Position numbers and translations under genes: made by a program. This document shows, piece by piece, positions 6,714 through 13,512 of a DNA stretch of 17,592 nucleotides. Numbering within the stretch: the first letter of the stretch is position 1; the number at the start of each line of letters is the position of its first letter. The notes beneath the pieces were generated by a model. It was not told the origin of the DNA, made no database searches, and saw only the letters and a program-made list of their open reading frames with translations. The DNA comes from an uncultured Bacteroidales bacterium (GTDB lineage: Bacteria > Bacteroidota > Bacteroidia > Bacteroidales > UBA932). The stretch spans positions 1-17,592 of the forward strand of contig CAMJHJ010000022.1 of assembly GCA_946405485.1 (NCBI GenBank), given 5' to 3'.

Positions 6714-8783
6714 ATGATAGCAGTCATCGTGGCTGCACTTCTCATGCAAACCCCGCAGACGGACACCGTCGAGGTGCTCAGCGAGGCGACTGTCTATGGT
6801 GAATCCCGCCGGCAGGAGCTGCTGCACACCACGCTGGGGAGCGTGGAAGTGGGCCGTACTTACATAGAAAATCATTTTTCGGGAACATTGGCCGGCAGTC
6901 TCCGGTCCATTCCCGGCGTACAGGCGCGGAGCATCGGCTCCGGCCAGTCCAAACCGGCCATCCGCGGCATGGGATTCAACCGCATCGCCGTGGCGGTGGA
7001 CGGCATCAAGCACGAAGGACAGCAGTGGGGTGACGACCACGGGCTGGAGATCGACCAGTTCTCCATCGACAGGATCGAGGTCATCAAGGGCCCCGGTGCG
7101 CTGCTCTATGGTTCCGATGCCATCGGCGGCGTGCTGGCGCTCTATACCAATTACCTGCCCACGGAGCCCATTGCGGGCTGCGTTCATCTGTTCGGGCGGA
7201 CCAACAATGAATCGGTCGGGGTATCGGCCCGGCTGGAAGGCCGCCAGGGGCATTTCTACTGGCGCGCCCATGTCACCAGCACGGACTATGCCGATTACAT
7301 CGTGCCTACGGACCACGTGGAGTACTACTCGTACCAGATTCCGCTTCTGAACGGGCGCCTGCGCAACACGGCCGGGCACGAACGGGACGGTTCGCTGACG
7401 CTGGGATATGTGGGCGCCCGTTTCAGAAACGACCTGAAGGCCTCCCTGACCTATGCCAAGAGCGGTTTCTTTGCCAATGCGCACGGGTTGGAAGTCCGTC
7501 TGTCGGATATCGACTACGATGCGTCTCGCCGGGACATCAACCTGCCCTGGCAGAGCGTCAGCCATACCACGGTGCAAAACCACAGCCATTTCCACGGCGA
7601 AGGGTTCACCCTGGACGCCGACGTGGCCTGGCAATACAACCATCGGCAGGAGTGCTCGGAACCCGTATCCCACGGATATATGCCTAAGCCGGCGAACGAA
7701 CTGGAACGCGTCTTCCGCAAGCATACCTTCACAGGAAAACTGGCGGGGCGGATATTCTTATCGGAGAATAACCAGCTCCAGACCGGCCTGGACGGGGAAT
7801 TCCAGCATAACCGCCGGGACGGCTGGGGGTTCATCATACCGGACTTCGAGACGCTTTCCACGGGTGTTTTTGCCGTGGACAAGTGGACGGTTTCCGATGC
7901 GCTGAGCCTCAATGCCGGCGTACGGTACGACTATGTGCGGACATCCATCCACAGCTACCAGGACTGGTATCCGACGGAAGGGGAGTACAAGCAGCGGTCT
8001 GCCGATATCCTCCGCAACTTCAACAGCCTCACCTGGAGCGCCGGACTGTCATGGACACCGGGCCGATGGGTGCTCAAGGCCAATGCGGGCAAGAGTTTCC
8101 GCGTCCCCATTCCCAAGGAACTGGGAGCCGACGGCGTGAACTACCACATTTTCCGCTATGAGAAGGGAAATGCGGACTTGTCGCCGGAGGAGTCCTACCA
8201 GTTGGACCTGGGCATCAATTACCTGGGCGAGCGCGTGACGCTGCGGCTGGATCCGTTCCTGAACTGGTTCCCCAACTACATCTACCTGAATCCCTCGGCC
8301 GACTATTACGAAGGCCTCCAGCGCTATGCCTATACGCAGGCGCAGGTGCTCCGTGCAGGAGCCGAGGCGCAGGTCGACTGGCACATCTTCCGCTTCCTGG
8401 AGGCGGAGGCAAAGGGCGAGTACCTGTTCGCGAGGCAGATGTCCGGGGAGAAGAAGGGCTACGGACTTCCGTTCTCTCCGCCGTGGGGCGGCGAAGTGTC
8501 CCTGAAATATACTTTCCTGGAAGATGGCTTCATCTCCCTGGGGACCCGTTTCGCGGGTGCGCAGAAAGACATCGTTCCCCCCGAGAAGCCCACAGACGGC
8601 TGGTGGACGCTGAATGCGCAGGCCGGCAAGGACTTCCATCTGGGCGAAACGACGCTGAAAGTGGCGCTGCAGGCCGATAACCTGCTGAATCACCGCTATT
8701 ACGACCATACCAGTTATTACCGGCACATCGGAGTCCCGGAGCCGGGCATCGGTGCCTCCCTGATGTTGGGACTCGAGTTTTAA
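6714..8783 (+). CDS. TonB-dependent outer-membrane receptor (689 aa), probable metal or metal-complex uptake
   Basis: A short hydrophobic signal (MIAVIVAALLMQ) is followed by a TonB-box-like segment VEVLSEATV, a plug domain at about residues 35-150 and a beta-barrel ending in the expected aromatic residue (GLEF). The plug holds LRSIPGVQ, SGQSKPAIRGMGFNR, an HEGQQWGDDHGLEID stretch, and IEVIKGPGALLYGSDAIGGV. The His/Asp-containing plug loop resembles the zinc/copper receptor branch (ZnuD-like) more than the SusC sugar branch. There is no N-terminal carboxypeptidase-like extension. Upstream is a Cys/His-rich small protein and downstream, 21 bases after the stop, two DUF4625-like lipoproteins; this setting supports metal uptake. 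The substrate is inferred, and a haem or siderophore receptor remains possible. A purine-rich AGGAAAG lies just before the ATG. Confidence 0.93.
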   Translation: MIAVIVAALLMQTPQTDTVEVLSEATVYGESRRQELLHTTLGSVEVGRTYIENHFSGTLAGSLRSIPGVQARSIGSGQSKPAIRGMGFNRIAVAVDGIKHEGQQWGDDHGLEIDQFSIDRIEVIKGPGALLYGSDAIGGVLALYTNYLPTEPIAGCVHLFGRTNNESVGVSARLEGRQGHFYWRAHVTSTDYADYIVPTDHVEYYSYQIPLLNGRLRNTAGHERDGSLTLGYVGARFRNDLKASLTYAKSGFFANAHGLEVRLSDIDYDASRRDINLPWQSVSHTTVQNHSHFHGEGFTLDADVAWQYNHRQECSEPVSHGYMPKPANELERVFRKHTFTGKLAGRIFLSENNQLQTGLDGEFQHNRRDGWGFIIPDFETLSTGVFAVDKWTVSDALSLNAGVRYDYVRTSIHSYQDWYPTEGEYKQRSADILRNFNSLTWSAGLSWTPGRWVLKANAGKSFRVPIPKELGADGVNYHIFRYEKGNADLSPEESYQLDLGINYLGERVTLRLDPFLNWFPNYIYLNPSADYYEGLQRYAYTQAQVLRAGAEAQVDWHIFRFLEAEAKGEYLFARQMSGEKKGYGLPFSPPWGGEVSLKYTFLEDGFISLGTRFAGAQKDIVPPEKPTDGWWTLNAQAGKDFHLGETTLKVALQADNLLNHRYYDHTSYYRHIGVPEPGIGASLMLGLEF

Positions 8784-8804
8784 ATCATTCAACGAACATT
8801 CAAC

Positions 8805-9254
8805 ATGAAAACAAATAATATCATCCGTTTCCTCGCCATTGTCACACTTGTCGCCGGCCTCGCCGCCTGCCAGAAGAATCCTTCCACCCCGAAGATTACG
8901 CTGACCGAAGTCGGCCATGAAAACAGCGGAAAGGCCGAGCAGGGCGACGACATCCATCTGGAAGCCGACATCCTGGCCGAAGGCCTCATCAAGAGCATCC
9001 GCGTGGAAATCCACCAGGAAAGCGGCTCCTACGAGATCGAGAAAAGTTACACGACCGGCAAGTACATCGGCGTCAAGAACACCGAGTTCCACGAGCACAT
9101 CGACATCCCCGCCGAAGCTCCGCTGGGCAAGTATCACCTCCATCTCACCGTCACGGACAACGAGGGCCAGACCGCCACGGCCGAAGCCCACGTCGAAGTG
9201 ATCGAGAACGACGATGTCGATGACGAAGAAGAAGAACATCACCATGAAGACTAA
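8805..9254 (+). CDS. DUF4625-like lipoprotein with acidic/His C-terminal tail
   Basis: This 149-residue lipoprotein has its signal peptide ending in lipobox LAAC (Cys22). The mature domain (about 28-135) resembles an immunoglobulin-like beta-sandwich of the DUF4625 type, with EVGHENSGKAEQGDDIHLEADI near the start and a KYHLHLTVTDNEG strand near the end. The tail is an Asp/Glu run followed by three His, a plausible metal-binding end. It starts 21 bases after the TonB receptor stop, so it is likely cotranscribed, and its last 11 bases overlap the next gene. Being anchored to a membrane beside a TonB receptor, it may bind the same ligand or cap the receptor. The domain name is from motif memory; the role is inferred. 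Confidence 0.85.
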   Translation: MKTNNIIRFLAIVTLVAGLAACQKNPSTPKITLTEVGHENSGKAEQGDDIHLEADILAEGLIKSIRVEIHQESGSYEIEKSYTTGKYIGVKNTEFHEHIDIPAEAPLGKYHLHLTVTDNEGQTATAEAHVEVIENDDVDDEEEEHHHED

Positions 9255-9705
9255 GTATATCCTCATTCCGCTGCTGTGCGCACTCAGTGCGTGCAGCAGC
9301 ACTGAAAAAGATACGACCATGCCTGAAATCATTCCCGTCGGAGATGCTACGGCCCCGCTCAACTGCCAGGAATATCCCCGCGGCGGCGCCATCTTCTTCG
9401 ACTATCTGTTCCAGGACGATACGGAACTGGGTGCCTACAACATCGAAATCCACAACAACTTCGACCATCACACCCACAGTACCGAGGCGGGCGAGTGCCG
9501 GCAGGATCCGGCGAAAGAGCCGGTGAATCCGTGGATCCTGAACAAGGATTATCCCATTCCCGCCGGAAGCACCTCCTTTGAGGCGAAGCAGACCATCCCC
9601 GTCCCGACGGACGTAGACCCCGGCGAATACCATTTCATGATCCGCCTTACCGACCGCAGCGGCTGGCAGCAGCTTAAATCCGTCAGTATAAGAGTATCTG
9701 AGTGA
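9244..9705 (+). CDS. Second DUF4625-like lipoprotein
   Basis: A 153-residue lipoprotein begins at ATG 9244, giving a normal signal peptide (MKTKYILIPLLCALSAC) with lipobox LSAC at Cys17. An in-frame ATG 30 bases upstream would add a charged extension and is rejected. The mature protein has an EIHNNFDHHTHST stretch rich in His, two further Cys, and a C-terminal strand with GEYHFMIRLTDRSG. That strand parallels GKYHLHLTVTDNEG in the preceding lipoprotein, so the two are diverged paralogues. It overlaps the upstream gene by 11 bases, which suggests translational coupling. The clustered His in a DUF4625-like domain suits binding of a transition metal. This is inferred and untested. Confidence 0.85.
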   Translation: MKTKYILIPLLCALSACSSTEKDTTMPEIIPVGDATAPLNCQEYPRGGAIFFDYLFQDDTELGAYNIEIHNNFDHHTHSTEAGECRQDPAKEPVNPWILNKDYPIPAGSTSFEAKQTIPVPTDVDPGEYHFMIRLTDRSGWQQLKSVSIRVSE

Positions 9706-9714
9706 AACTCCGTC

Positions 9715-9740
9715 GGGCCCATATCCTGATAGGCCCCCTC
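9715..9740 (+). terminator. Weak hairpin after the lipoprotein operon
   Basis: GGGCC (9715-9719) and GGCCC (9732-9736) can pair ten bases after the stop of the last lipoprotein gene. The 12-base loop is large and the following stretch is pyrimidine-rich (CCTCTCTATTCTT) but has no run of T. It is a weak candidate for the end of the operon. Confidence 0.3.
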
Positions 9741-9780
9741 TCTATTCTTGTCAAATAATTCATACTTTGTGTAAAATTTA

Positions 9781-9811
9781 TTTGACATTATGGAAAATCT
9801 ATTTATCTTTG
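9781..9811 (+). promoter_or_regulatory. Promoter of the membrane protein-XRE operon
   Basis: TTTG at 9781-9784 is followed after 19 bases by TATCTTTG at 9804-9811, a full match to the Bacteroidota consensus. A GTGTAAAA sequence at 9769-9776, five bases before the -33 box, resembles the heptamer cluster found after the XRE gene. Confidence 0.7.
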
Positions 9812-9835
9812 TGTTGAAAACAATAAACACAAAAC

Positions 9836-10285
9836 ATGAAACACAAAGATTTGCTCTTGCCGTATTCCTGCCAAAAGGCAGGTTGGATCATCGCCATTGC
9901 GATTCCCGTTCTATTCTTGGTGTATCTTCTTGTTTGCGGACGGAACAGGGGACTGCTTTCCGAGCAGAATCTTCAGTATGTCGTCGGCATTCTTGCCATG
10001 CTGTTTTTCGTCGCCGTTTTCCTCATCTGCGCCTCGCGGGAAAAGGATGAGGATGAGATGATCCGCAGCATCCGGCGCCAGACGCTCTCGATCTTCATTT
10101 ACATTCTGTTCTTTCTGTACTTTCTCGCCGGGCTGTTTTTCAGCCTGGATATCGGTCTGCATTTCGTGAAAGATTATCAAGGAGAGGTCCTCGGCAATAC
10201 GATCATCAGGATCACGCTCTTCGCAATCATCTATGAACTCGTTTTCAAGATCCGTTTATGGCTCAATAGGAGGGAAAGCAAATGA
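9836..10285 (+). CDS. Four-helix membrane protein paired with an XRE regulator
   Basis: This is a 149-residue integral membrane protein of unknown function. Hydrophobic segments are at about residues 14-34, 46-64, 84-104 and 120-138, with a charged cytoplasmic-type loop SREKDEDEMIRSIRRQ between helices 2 and 3. There is no signal peptide and no recognised catalytic motif. The stop codon overlaps the start of the XRE gene in ATGA. Small multi-helix membrane proteins cotranscribed with a 65-70 residue XRE repressor are common in Bacteroidota and Firmicutes, but the function of such pairs is mostly unknown. A membrane stress sensor or a target of the repressor are both possible. Confidence 0.85.
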   Translation: MKHKDLLLPYSCQKAGWIIAIAIPVLFLVYLLVCGRNRGLLSEQNLQYVVGILAMLFFVAVFLICASREKDEDEMIRSIRRQTLSIFIYILFFLYFLAGLFFSLDIGLHFVKDYQGEVLGNTIIRITLFAIIYELVFKIRLWLNRRESK

Positions 10286-10482
10286 AAAACACGGTTCGCG
10301 TCGAAAGGGCGATCCTGGATATCACCCAACAGGATTTGGCCGCAGCCGTCGGTGTAAGCCGACAGACCATCAATTCCATTGAATCCGGAAAGTATGTTCC
10401 GTCAACGGTACTGGCATTGAAGATAGCCCGATATTTTCAGAAGCCGACGGATTCGATTTTCATGCTCGATGAGAATGATTGA
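10282..10482 (+). CDS. XRE-family helix-turn-helix regulator (66 aa)
   Basis: This is a small Cro/CI-type DNA-binding protein consisting of a single HTH_3 domain. The helix-turn-helix is visible at about residues 15-36 (TQQDLAAAVGVSRQTINSIE), followed by SGKYVPSTVLALKIARYF and a short acidic tail. There is no sensor or dimerisation domain beyond the fold. It is coupled to the upstream membrane protein by a four-base overlap and has no promoter of its own. It probably represses its own operon and perhaps the next gene. The TGTAAAG repeats starting 31 bases after its stop are candidate operators, though no binding is proven. Confidence 0.93.
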   Translation: MKNTVRVERAILDITQQDLAAAVGVSRQTINSIESGKYVPSTVLALKIARYFQKPTDSIFMLDEND

Positions 10483-10512
10483 GTCCACGGCAGGAGCGTG
10501 ACTGTCCGGCAT

Positions 10513-10563
10513 TGTAAAGCCGTACTTTACAGAAAGTGTAAAGAGTGTAAAGGGGCTTTACAC
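10513..10563. repeat. Cluster of five TGTAAAG heptamers arranged as dyads
   Basis: TGTAAAG occurs at 10513-10519, 10537-10543 and 10546-10552, and its reverse complement CTTTACA at 10525-10531 and 10556-10562. They form two dyads: arms of 7 bp with a 5-base spacer (10513-10531), and arms of 8 bp (GTGTAAAG) with a 3-base spacer (10545-10563). The regular spacing favours protein-binding sites, though RNA hairpins are also possible. Confidence 0.75.
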
Positions 10564-10677
10564 ATTAACTCAAAACGTAATTATTTGATTGTTAAAGCAT
10601 TGCAAGTTTGGCACGGGGTCTGATTTGAGGAGAGGCAAATGCAAAAACTGATGTAAAACAATTAAATAATTACGAAC

Positions 10678-11019
10678 ATGAAACACATTATTTCTCTTTT
10701 GATGGTGGTGCTGATCAGCACAGTGATGGCGAATGCGAAGACGGTCCGCGGTTATGTCTCCGACAAGGAAGGGAAGCCGGTCGTTGGAATGAAGATGGTG
10801 GTCGTGAATGCCGACGATCCTCAAAAGAAGAGCATCGCCGTAACGGACGAGAAGGGCTACTTTTCCATGCTGGTCCCCGACAACATCGACACCTCCGATC
10901 TGGTCAATGTGTTCGCCGGTAACGGAACCAAGGTCGTCCAGTACCGGGAAACATCGACAGGAATCCGGCTCGTGGTCGAACCTTCCCAGAAGATGGAAAG
11001 CGCCCTGGCACAGAAATAA
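10678..11019 (+). CDS. Secreted carboxypeptidase-regulatory-like domain protein
   Basis: A 113-residue exported protein has a signal peptide at residues 1-20 (cleavage near ANA-KT). The rest is a single beta-sandwich of the CarboxypepD_reg-like type, with KTVRGYVSDKEGKPVVGMKMVV at the start and a VTDEKGYFSMLVP strand-turn typical of this fold. Such domains are often N-terminal parts of SusC receptors, but here the domain stands alone. It could be an adhesion, chaperone or envelope-stress protein; the sequence gives no catalytic motif. The gene lies 195 bases after the XRE gene. The gap contains the heptamer cluster but no consensus -7 box that I can find. A strong terminator follows the stop. 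Confidence 0.8.
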   Translation: MKHIISLLMVVLISTVMANAKTVRGYVSDKEGKPVVGMKMVVVNADDPQKKSIAVTDEKGYFSMLVPDNIDTSDLVNVFAGNGTKVVQYRETSTGIRLVVEPSQKMESALAQK

Positions 11020-11056
11020 CGCTCCTTTTTACTTGACTACAAAGTTTTTATCTGTC

Positions 11057-11083
11057 AACTGGCGAGAAATCGCCAGTTTTTTT
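11057..11083 (+). terminator. Rho-independent terminator
   Basis: AACTGGCGA (11057-11065) and TCGCCAGTT (11070-11078) form a perfect 9-bp stem with a GAAA tetraloop, and the stem runs into seven consecutive T. It lies 37 bases after the stop of the secreted protein and ends only 13 bases before the symporter start codon. Confidence 0.85.
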
Positions 11084-11096
11084 CTATATTTACTGC

Positions 11097-12680
11097 ATGT
11101 TAGTCAAGTGTATTCTCCTCGTCCTGTTCTTTGCCGTGATGATCGGGGTCGGCATCTATTGCCGCCGGACCGCATCTGATGTTCAGGGATTCGTGCTGGG
11201 CGGCCGCAATGTCGGCTCCTGGCTTACGGCTTTCGCCTTCGGCACCTCGTATTTTTCCGCAGTTATTTTTGTCGGCTACGCCGGTCAGTTCGGCTGGAAG
11301 TACGGTCTTTCAGCGACCTGGATCGGCATCGGCAACGCGCTGATCGGCTCTTTGTTGGCCTGGCGCATCCTCGGACGTCGTACACGCCTGATGACGCATC
11401 ATCTGCAAAGCGCGACGATGCCCGACTTTTTCGGGAAGCGTTTCTTCAGCGAGCCGCTCAAGGTCGCCGCATCTGTCATTGTATTCGTTTTCCTGATTCC
11501 TTATACCGCGTCCCTCTATAACGGTCTTTCGCGGCTTTTCAGCATGGCCTTCAATGTCGATTACATCTGGTGCGTGCTGGGCATGGCCGTGCTGACCGGC
11601 GTTTACGTCCTTGTCGGTGGCTATATGGCAACAGCCGTGAACGATTTCATCCAGGGAATGATTATGCTGGTTGGTATTTGCGCCGTTATATTGGCCGTCC
11701 TGGCCGGCAACGGGGGATTCACCGCGGCGTTGGAAAATCTCTCGCAAATACCTTCCGAATCGGCACCCGCACTGAACGGCGCGTTCGTGTCATTCTTCGG
11801 ACCACAGCCCATCTATCTGTTGGGTGTCGTCCTGCTGACTTCCCTCGGCACATGGGGTCTCCCGCAGATGGTCGGTAAATTCTACGCCATCCGCAACGAG
11901 GCCGCCATCCGCAAGGGTACGGTCATATCGACCTTCTTCGCCTTCATTGTGGCCGGTGGTTGCTATTTCCTCGGCGGTTTCGGCCGGCTCTACGGTGAAA
12001 GCATCGAATATTCGACCGCTGGCACTCCGATCTACGACAGCATCGTCCCGTCCATGCTGGCGACGCTTCCGGATCTGATGATCGGCGTCGTCATCATCCT
12101 GGTGCTTTCCGCGTCCATGTCGACCTTATCCTCGCTGGTGCTCACATCCGGCTCCACCCTTACGCTGGATATCATCGATCCGGCGGTAGCCAAGCTTCGC
12201 AAGGGTAACCGGCTGAAAGAGAAGACTCAGCTTTTCTGGATCCGCCTGCTGGTGCTGTTCTTCATTGTCGTCTCTTCGATCCTGGCCATCATCCAGGCCA
12301 AGAGTTCCGTGACCTTCATCGCCCAGCTGATGGGTATTTCCTGGGGTGCATTGGCCGGAGCGTTCCTGGCCCCGTTCCTGTACGGCCTTTACTGGAAGCG
12401 TACGACTTCCGCATCGGTCTGGGCCTGCTTCATCGCCGGTGTCGCCGTCATGTGCGGATGCATGTACTGCACGTTCACGGGCAAGACCTTCATCAGCCCG
12501 TTCTTCACGTCGCCGATCAATGCCGGCGTGCTGGCAATGCTGCTTGGTCTCGTGATCGTTCCTGTGGTCAGCCTCATTACCAAGGTGACCAAAAAAGAAG
12601 ACGTGGAGCGGATGTTCAGCTGCTACAGAGGCACTGTCACCGTCCACGTCACGACTGCTCTCGAAGAGGGCCAGGAATAG
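11097..12680 (+). CDS. Sodium:solute symporter (SSS family)
   Basis: A 527-residue inner-membrane secondary transporter of the SSS/PutP fold with about 13 hydrophobic segments. Family features include the start of TM1, a YxRRT-like motif after it (YCRRTASD), a GGRNVGSW segment, an SAVIFVGYAG region in TM2, and an SASMSTLSSLVL serine-rich helix that corresponds to the sodium-site helix TM8. The substrate may be an amino acid, a carboxylate, sialic acid or another sugar, and cannot be read from sequence. The first methionine at 11097 places TM1 directly at the N-terminus. The start is 13 bases after a terminator hairpin; a TATATTTA at 11085-11092 resembles a -7 box but has no -33 partner. It converges on the DUF2490 gene with a 10-base gap. 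Confidence 0.93.
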   Translation: MLVKCILLVLFFAVMIGVGIYCRRTASDVQGFVLGGRNVGSWLTAFAFGTSYFSAVIFVGYAGQFGWKYGLSATWIGIGNALIGSLLAWRILGRRTRLMTHHLQSATMPDFFGKRFFSEPLKVAASVIVFVFLIPYTASLYNGLSRLFSMAFNVDYIWCVLGMAVLTGVYVLVGGYMATAVNDFIQGMIMLVGICAVILAVLAGNGGFTAALENLSQIPSESAPALNGAFVSFFGPQPIYLLGVVLLTSLGTWGLPQMVGKFYAIRNEAAIRKGTVISTFFAFIVAGGCYFLGGFGRLYGESIEYSTAGTPIYDSIVPSMLATLPDLMIGVVIILVLSASMSTLSSLVLTSGSTLTLDIIDPAVAKLRKGNRLKEKTQLFWIRLLVLFFIVVSSILAIIQAKSSVTFIAQLMGISWGALAGAFLAPFLYGLYWKRTTSASVWACFIAGVAVMCGCMYCTFTGKTFISPFFTSPINAGVLAMLLGLVIVPVVSLITKVTKKEDVERMFSCYRGTVTVHVTTALEEGQE

Positions 12681-12690
12681 TTCCGATCAG

Positions 12691-13335
12691 CTAAAAGACA
12701 AAGTTGTAGCCTGCGCCCAGGAGGTGACAGGCTCCGGTAAGTCCGCTCTTGTCATAAAGGTGGTACATATAGAAGAAATCCAGCGAATGGCCGTGCCCCA
12801 GGCTGATTTCCGTACCGGCGTAATGCAGCGAACGGACCCAACCCTTGCCGTCGAGGCTACCAAACAGTTCATACATCACGTAAGGAGTGAGAATGCTGTC
12901 CTGCGCTTTGTATTGAGTGCGTAGACGGGTCCTTAGGGTGTTGCTGAATGATTCGGCGTCCGGGTTGTAAGCTAATTCGTATTTTTCGCGGAGCGCGACG
13001 GCAAGGCCTTCGCGCTTCAGCGTTTCCGTGAAGCTCAGAACGGCCTTGTGCTGAACCATATTGCCCGCGGAAGGAATGCTCCAGTACTCATAGCTCAGGT
13101 CACCCTTAAGCCACTTGTTGAAGTTATAGCCGCCGCCGGCCATGGCAAACCAGCACTCGGTGCTGTGCACATTGTCAAAGGAGCGGTGCTCAAGCCGCGC
13201 CATGGCATAGGGGGCCCCGAAAGATTTGACAAGCTGGACGCTGCTCCAGGTTCCGAAGTCCGAAGTGGACTGCGCATTTCCGTTCAGGGAGAAGAGAAGG
13301 AATGCGGATGCGAGGGTGAGGATAGTTCGTTTCAT
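12691..13335 (-). CDS. DUF2490 family outer-membrane beta-barrel protein
   Basis: This 214-residue protein has a signal peptide (cleavage near NAQ-ST) and alternating amphipathic strands. These include TEDFGTW-like TSDFGTWSSVQL at the mature start, GGGYNFNKWLKGDLSYEYW, and a C-terminal strand ending in the aromatic residue Phe. These are hallmarks of DUF2490, a family of presumed outer-membrane barrels without a known function. I choose ATG 13335. A TTG nine bases upstream is also in frame but lies inside a TATCTTTG promoter box. It is divergent from the PadR operon and convergent with the symporter. Confidence 0.85.
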   Translation of the reverse strand: MKRTILTLASAFLLFSLNGNAQSTSDFGTWSSVQLVKSFGAPYAMARLEHRSFDNVHSTECWFAMAGGGYNFNKWLKGDLSYEYWSIPSAGNMVQHKAVLSFTETLKREGLAVALREKYELAYNPDAESFSNTLRTRLRTQYKAQDSILTPYVMYELFGSLDGKGWVRSLHYAGTEISLGHGHSLDFFYMYHLYDKSGLTGACHLLGAGYNFVF

Positions 13336-13341
13336 ATGTGA

Positions 13342-13349
13342 CAAAGATA
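13342..13349 (-). promoter_or_regulatory. -7 promoter box of the DUF2490 gene
   Basis: The minus strand reads TATCTTTG, a perfect -7 consensus, with its last base seven positions from the start ATG. A TTG at the usual -33 distance is absent. The predicted leader is about three bases. Confidence 0.45.
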
Positions 13350-13443
13350 ATAAAAAGATTTATTATCCGTCCTTTTATCGTCAATCTTTCAGTCAGTTAA
13401 TTTCTTACTGACCTGCACCGCCAGCACATTTTTTCAAAAAATA

Positions 13444-13475
13444 TTTGCAGATTCAAAATATATCGTCTATCTTTG
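13444..13475 (+). promoter_or_regulatory. Promoter of the PadR-DUF2812 operon
   Basis: TTTG at 13444-13447 and TATCTTTG at 13468-13475 are separated by 20 bases, matching the Bacteroidota consensus in full. The predicted start site, near 13479, falls inside the dyad that follows. Confidence 0.75.
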
Positions 13476-13490
13476 TATCGGCATCCGATA
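13476..13490. promoter_or_regulatory. Candidate PadR operator
   Basis: TATCGG-CAT-CCGATA is a perfect dyad with 6-bp arms directly after the -7 box, covering about -3 to +12 of the predicted transcript. A dimeric repressor bound here would block transcription. Autoregulation by the PadR protein is inferred from position only, since the usual PadR core (ATGT-N8-ACAT) is not present. Confidence 0.5.
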
Positions 13491-13512
13491 TAACGATTAA
13501 CGAAATAGTATC

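Noticed and set aside
9214..9243. A longer start for the second lipoprotein
   Set aside because: The added residues (MSMTKKKNIT) would place charges before an already complete lipoprotein signal peptide; ATG 9244 gives the standard form.
8049..9392. A 447-codon minus-strand frame opposite the TonB receptor and lipoproteins, and a similar 343-codon one at 6693-7724
   Set aside because: Both lie opposite well-supported genes, show no family motifs, and span intergenic boundaries of the opposite strand without regard to gene structure.
10513..10563. A CRISPR array or BirA-type operator
   Set aside because: The repeated unit is seven bases with spacers of 1-5 bases and both orientations, which does not fit CRISPR. 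The half-site spacing also does not fit the long BirA operator (arms about 14-16 bases apart).
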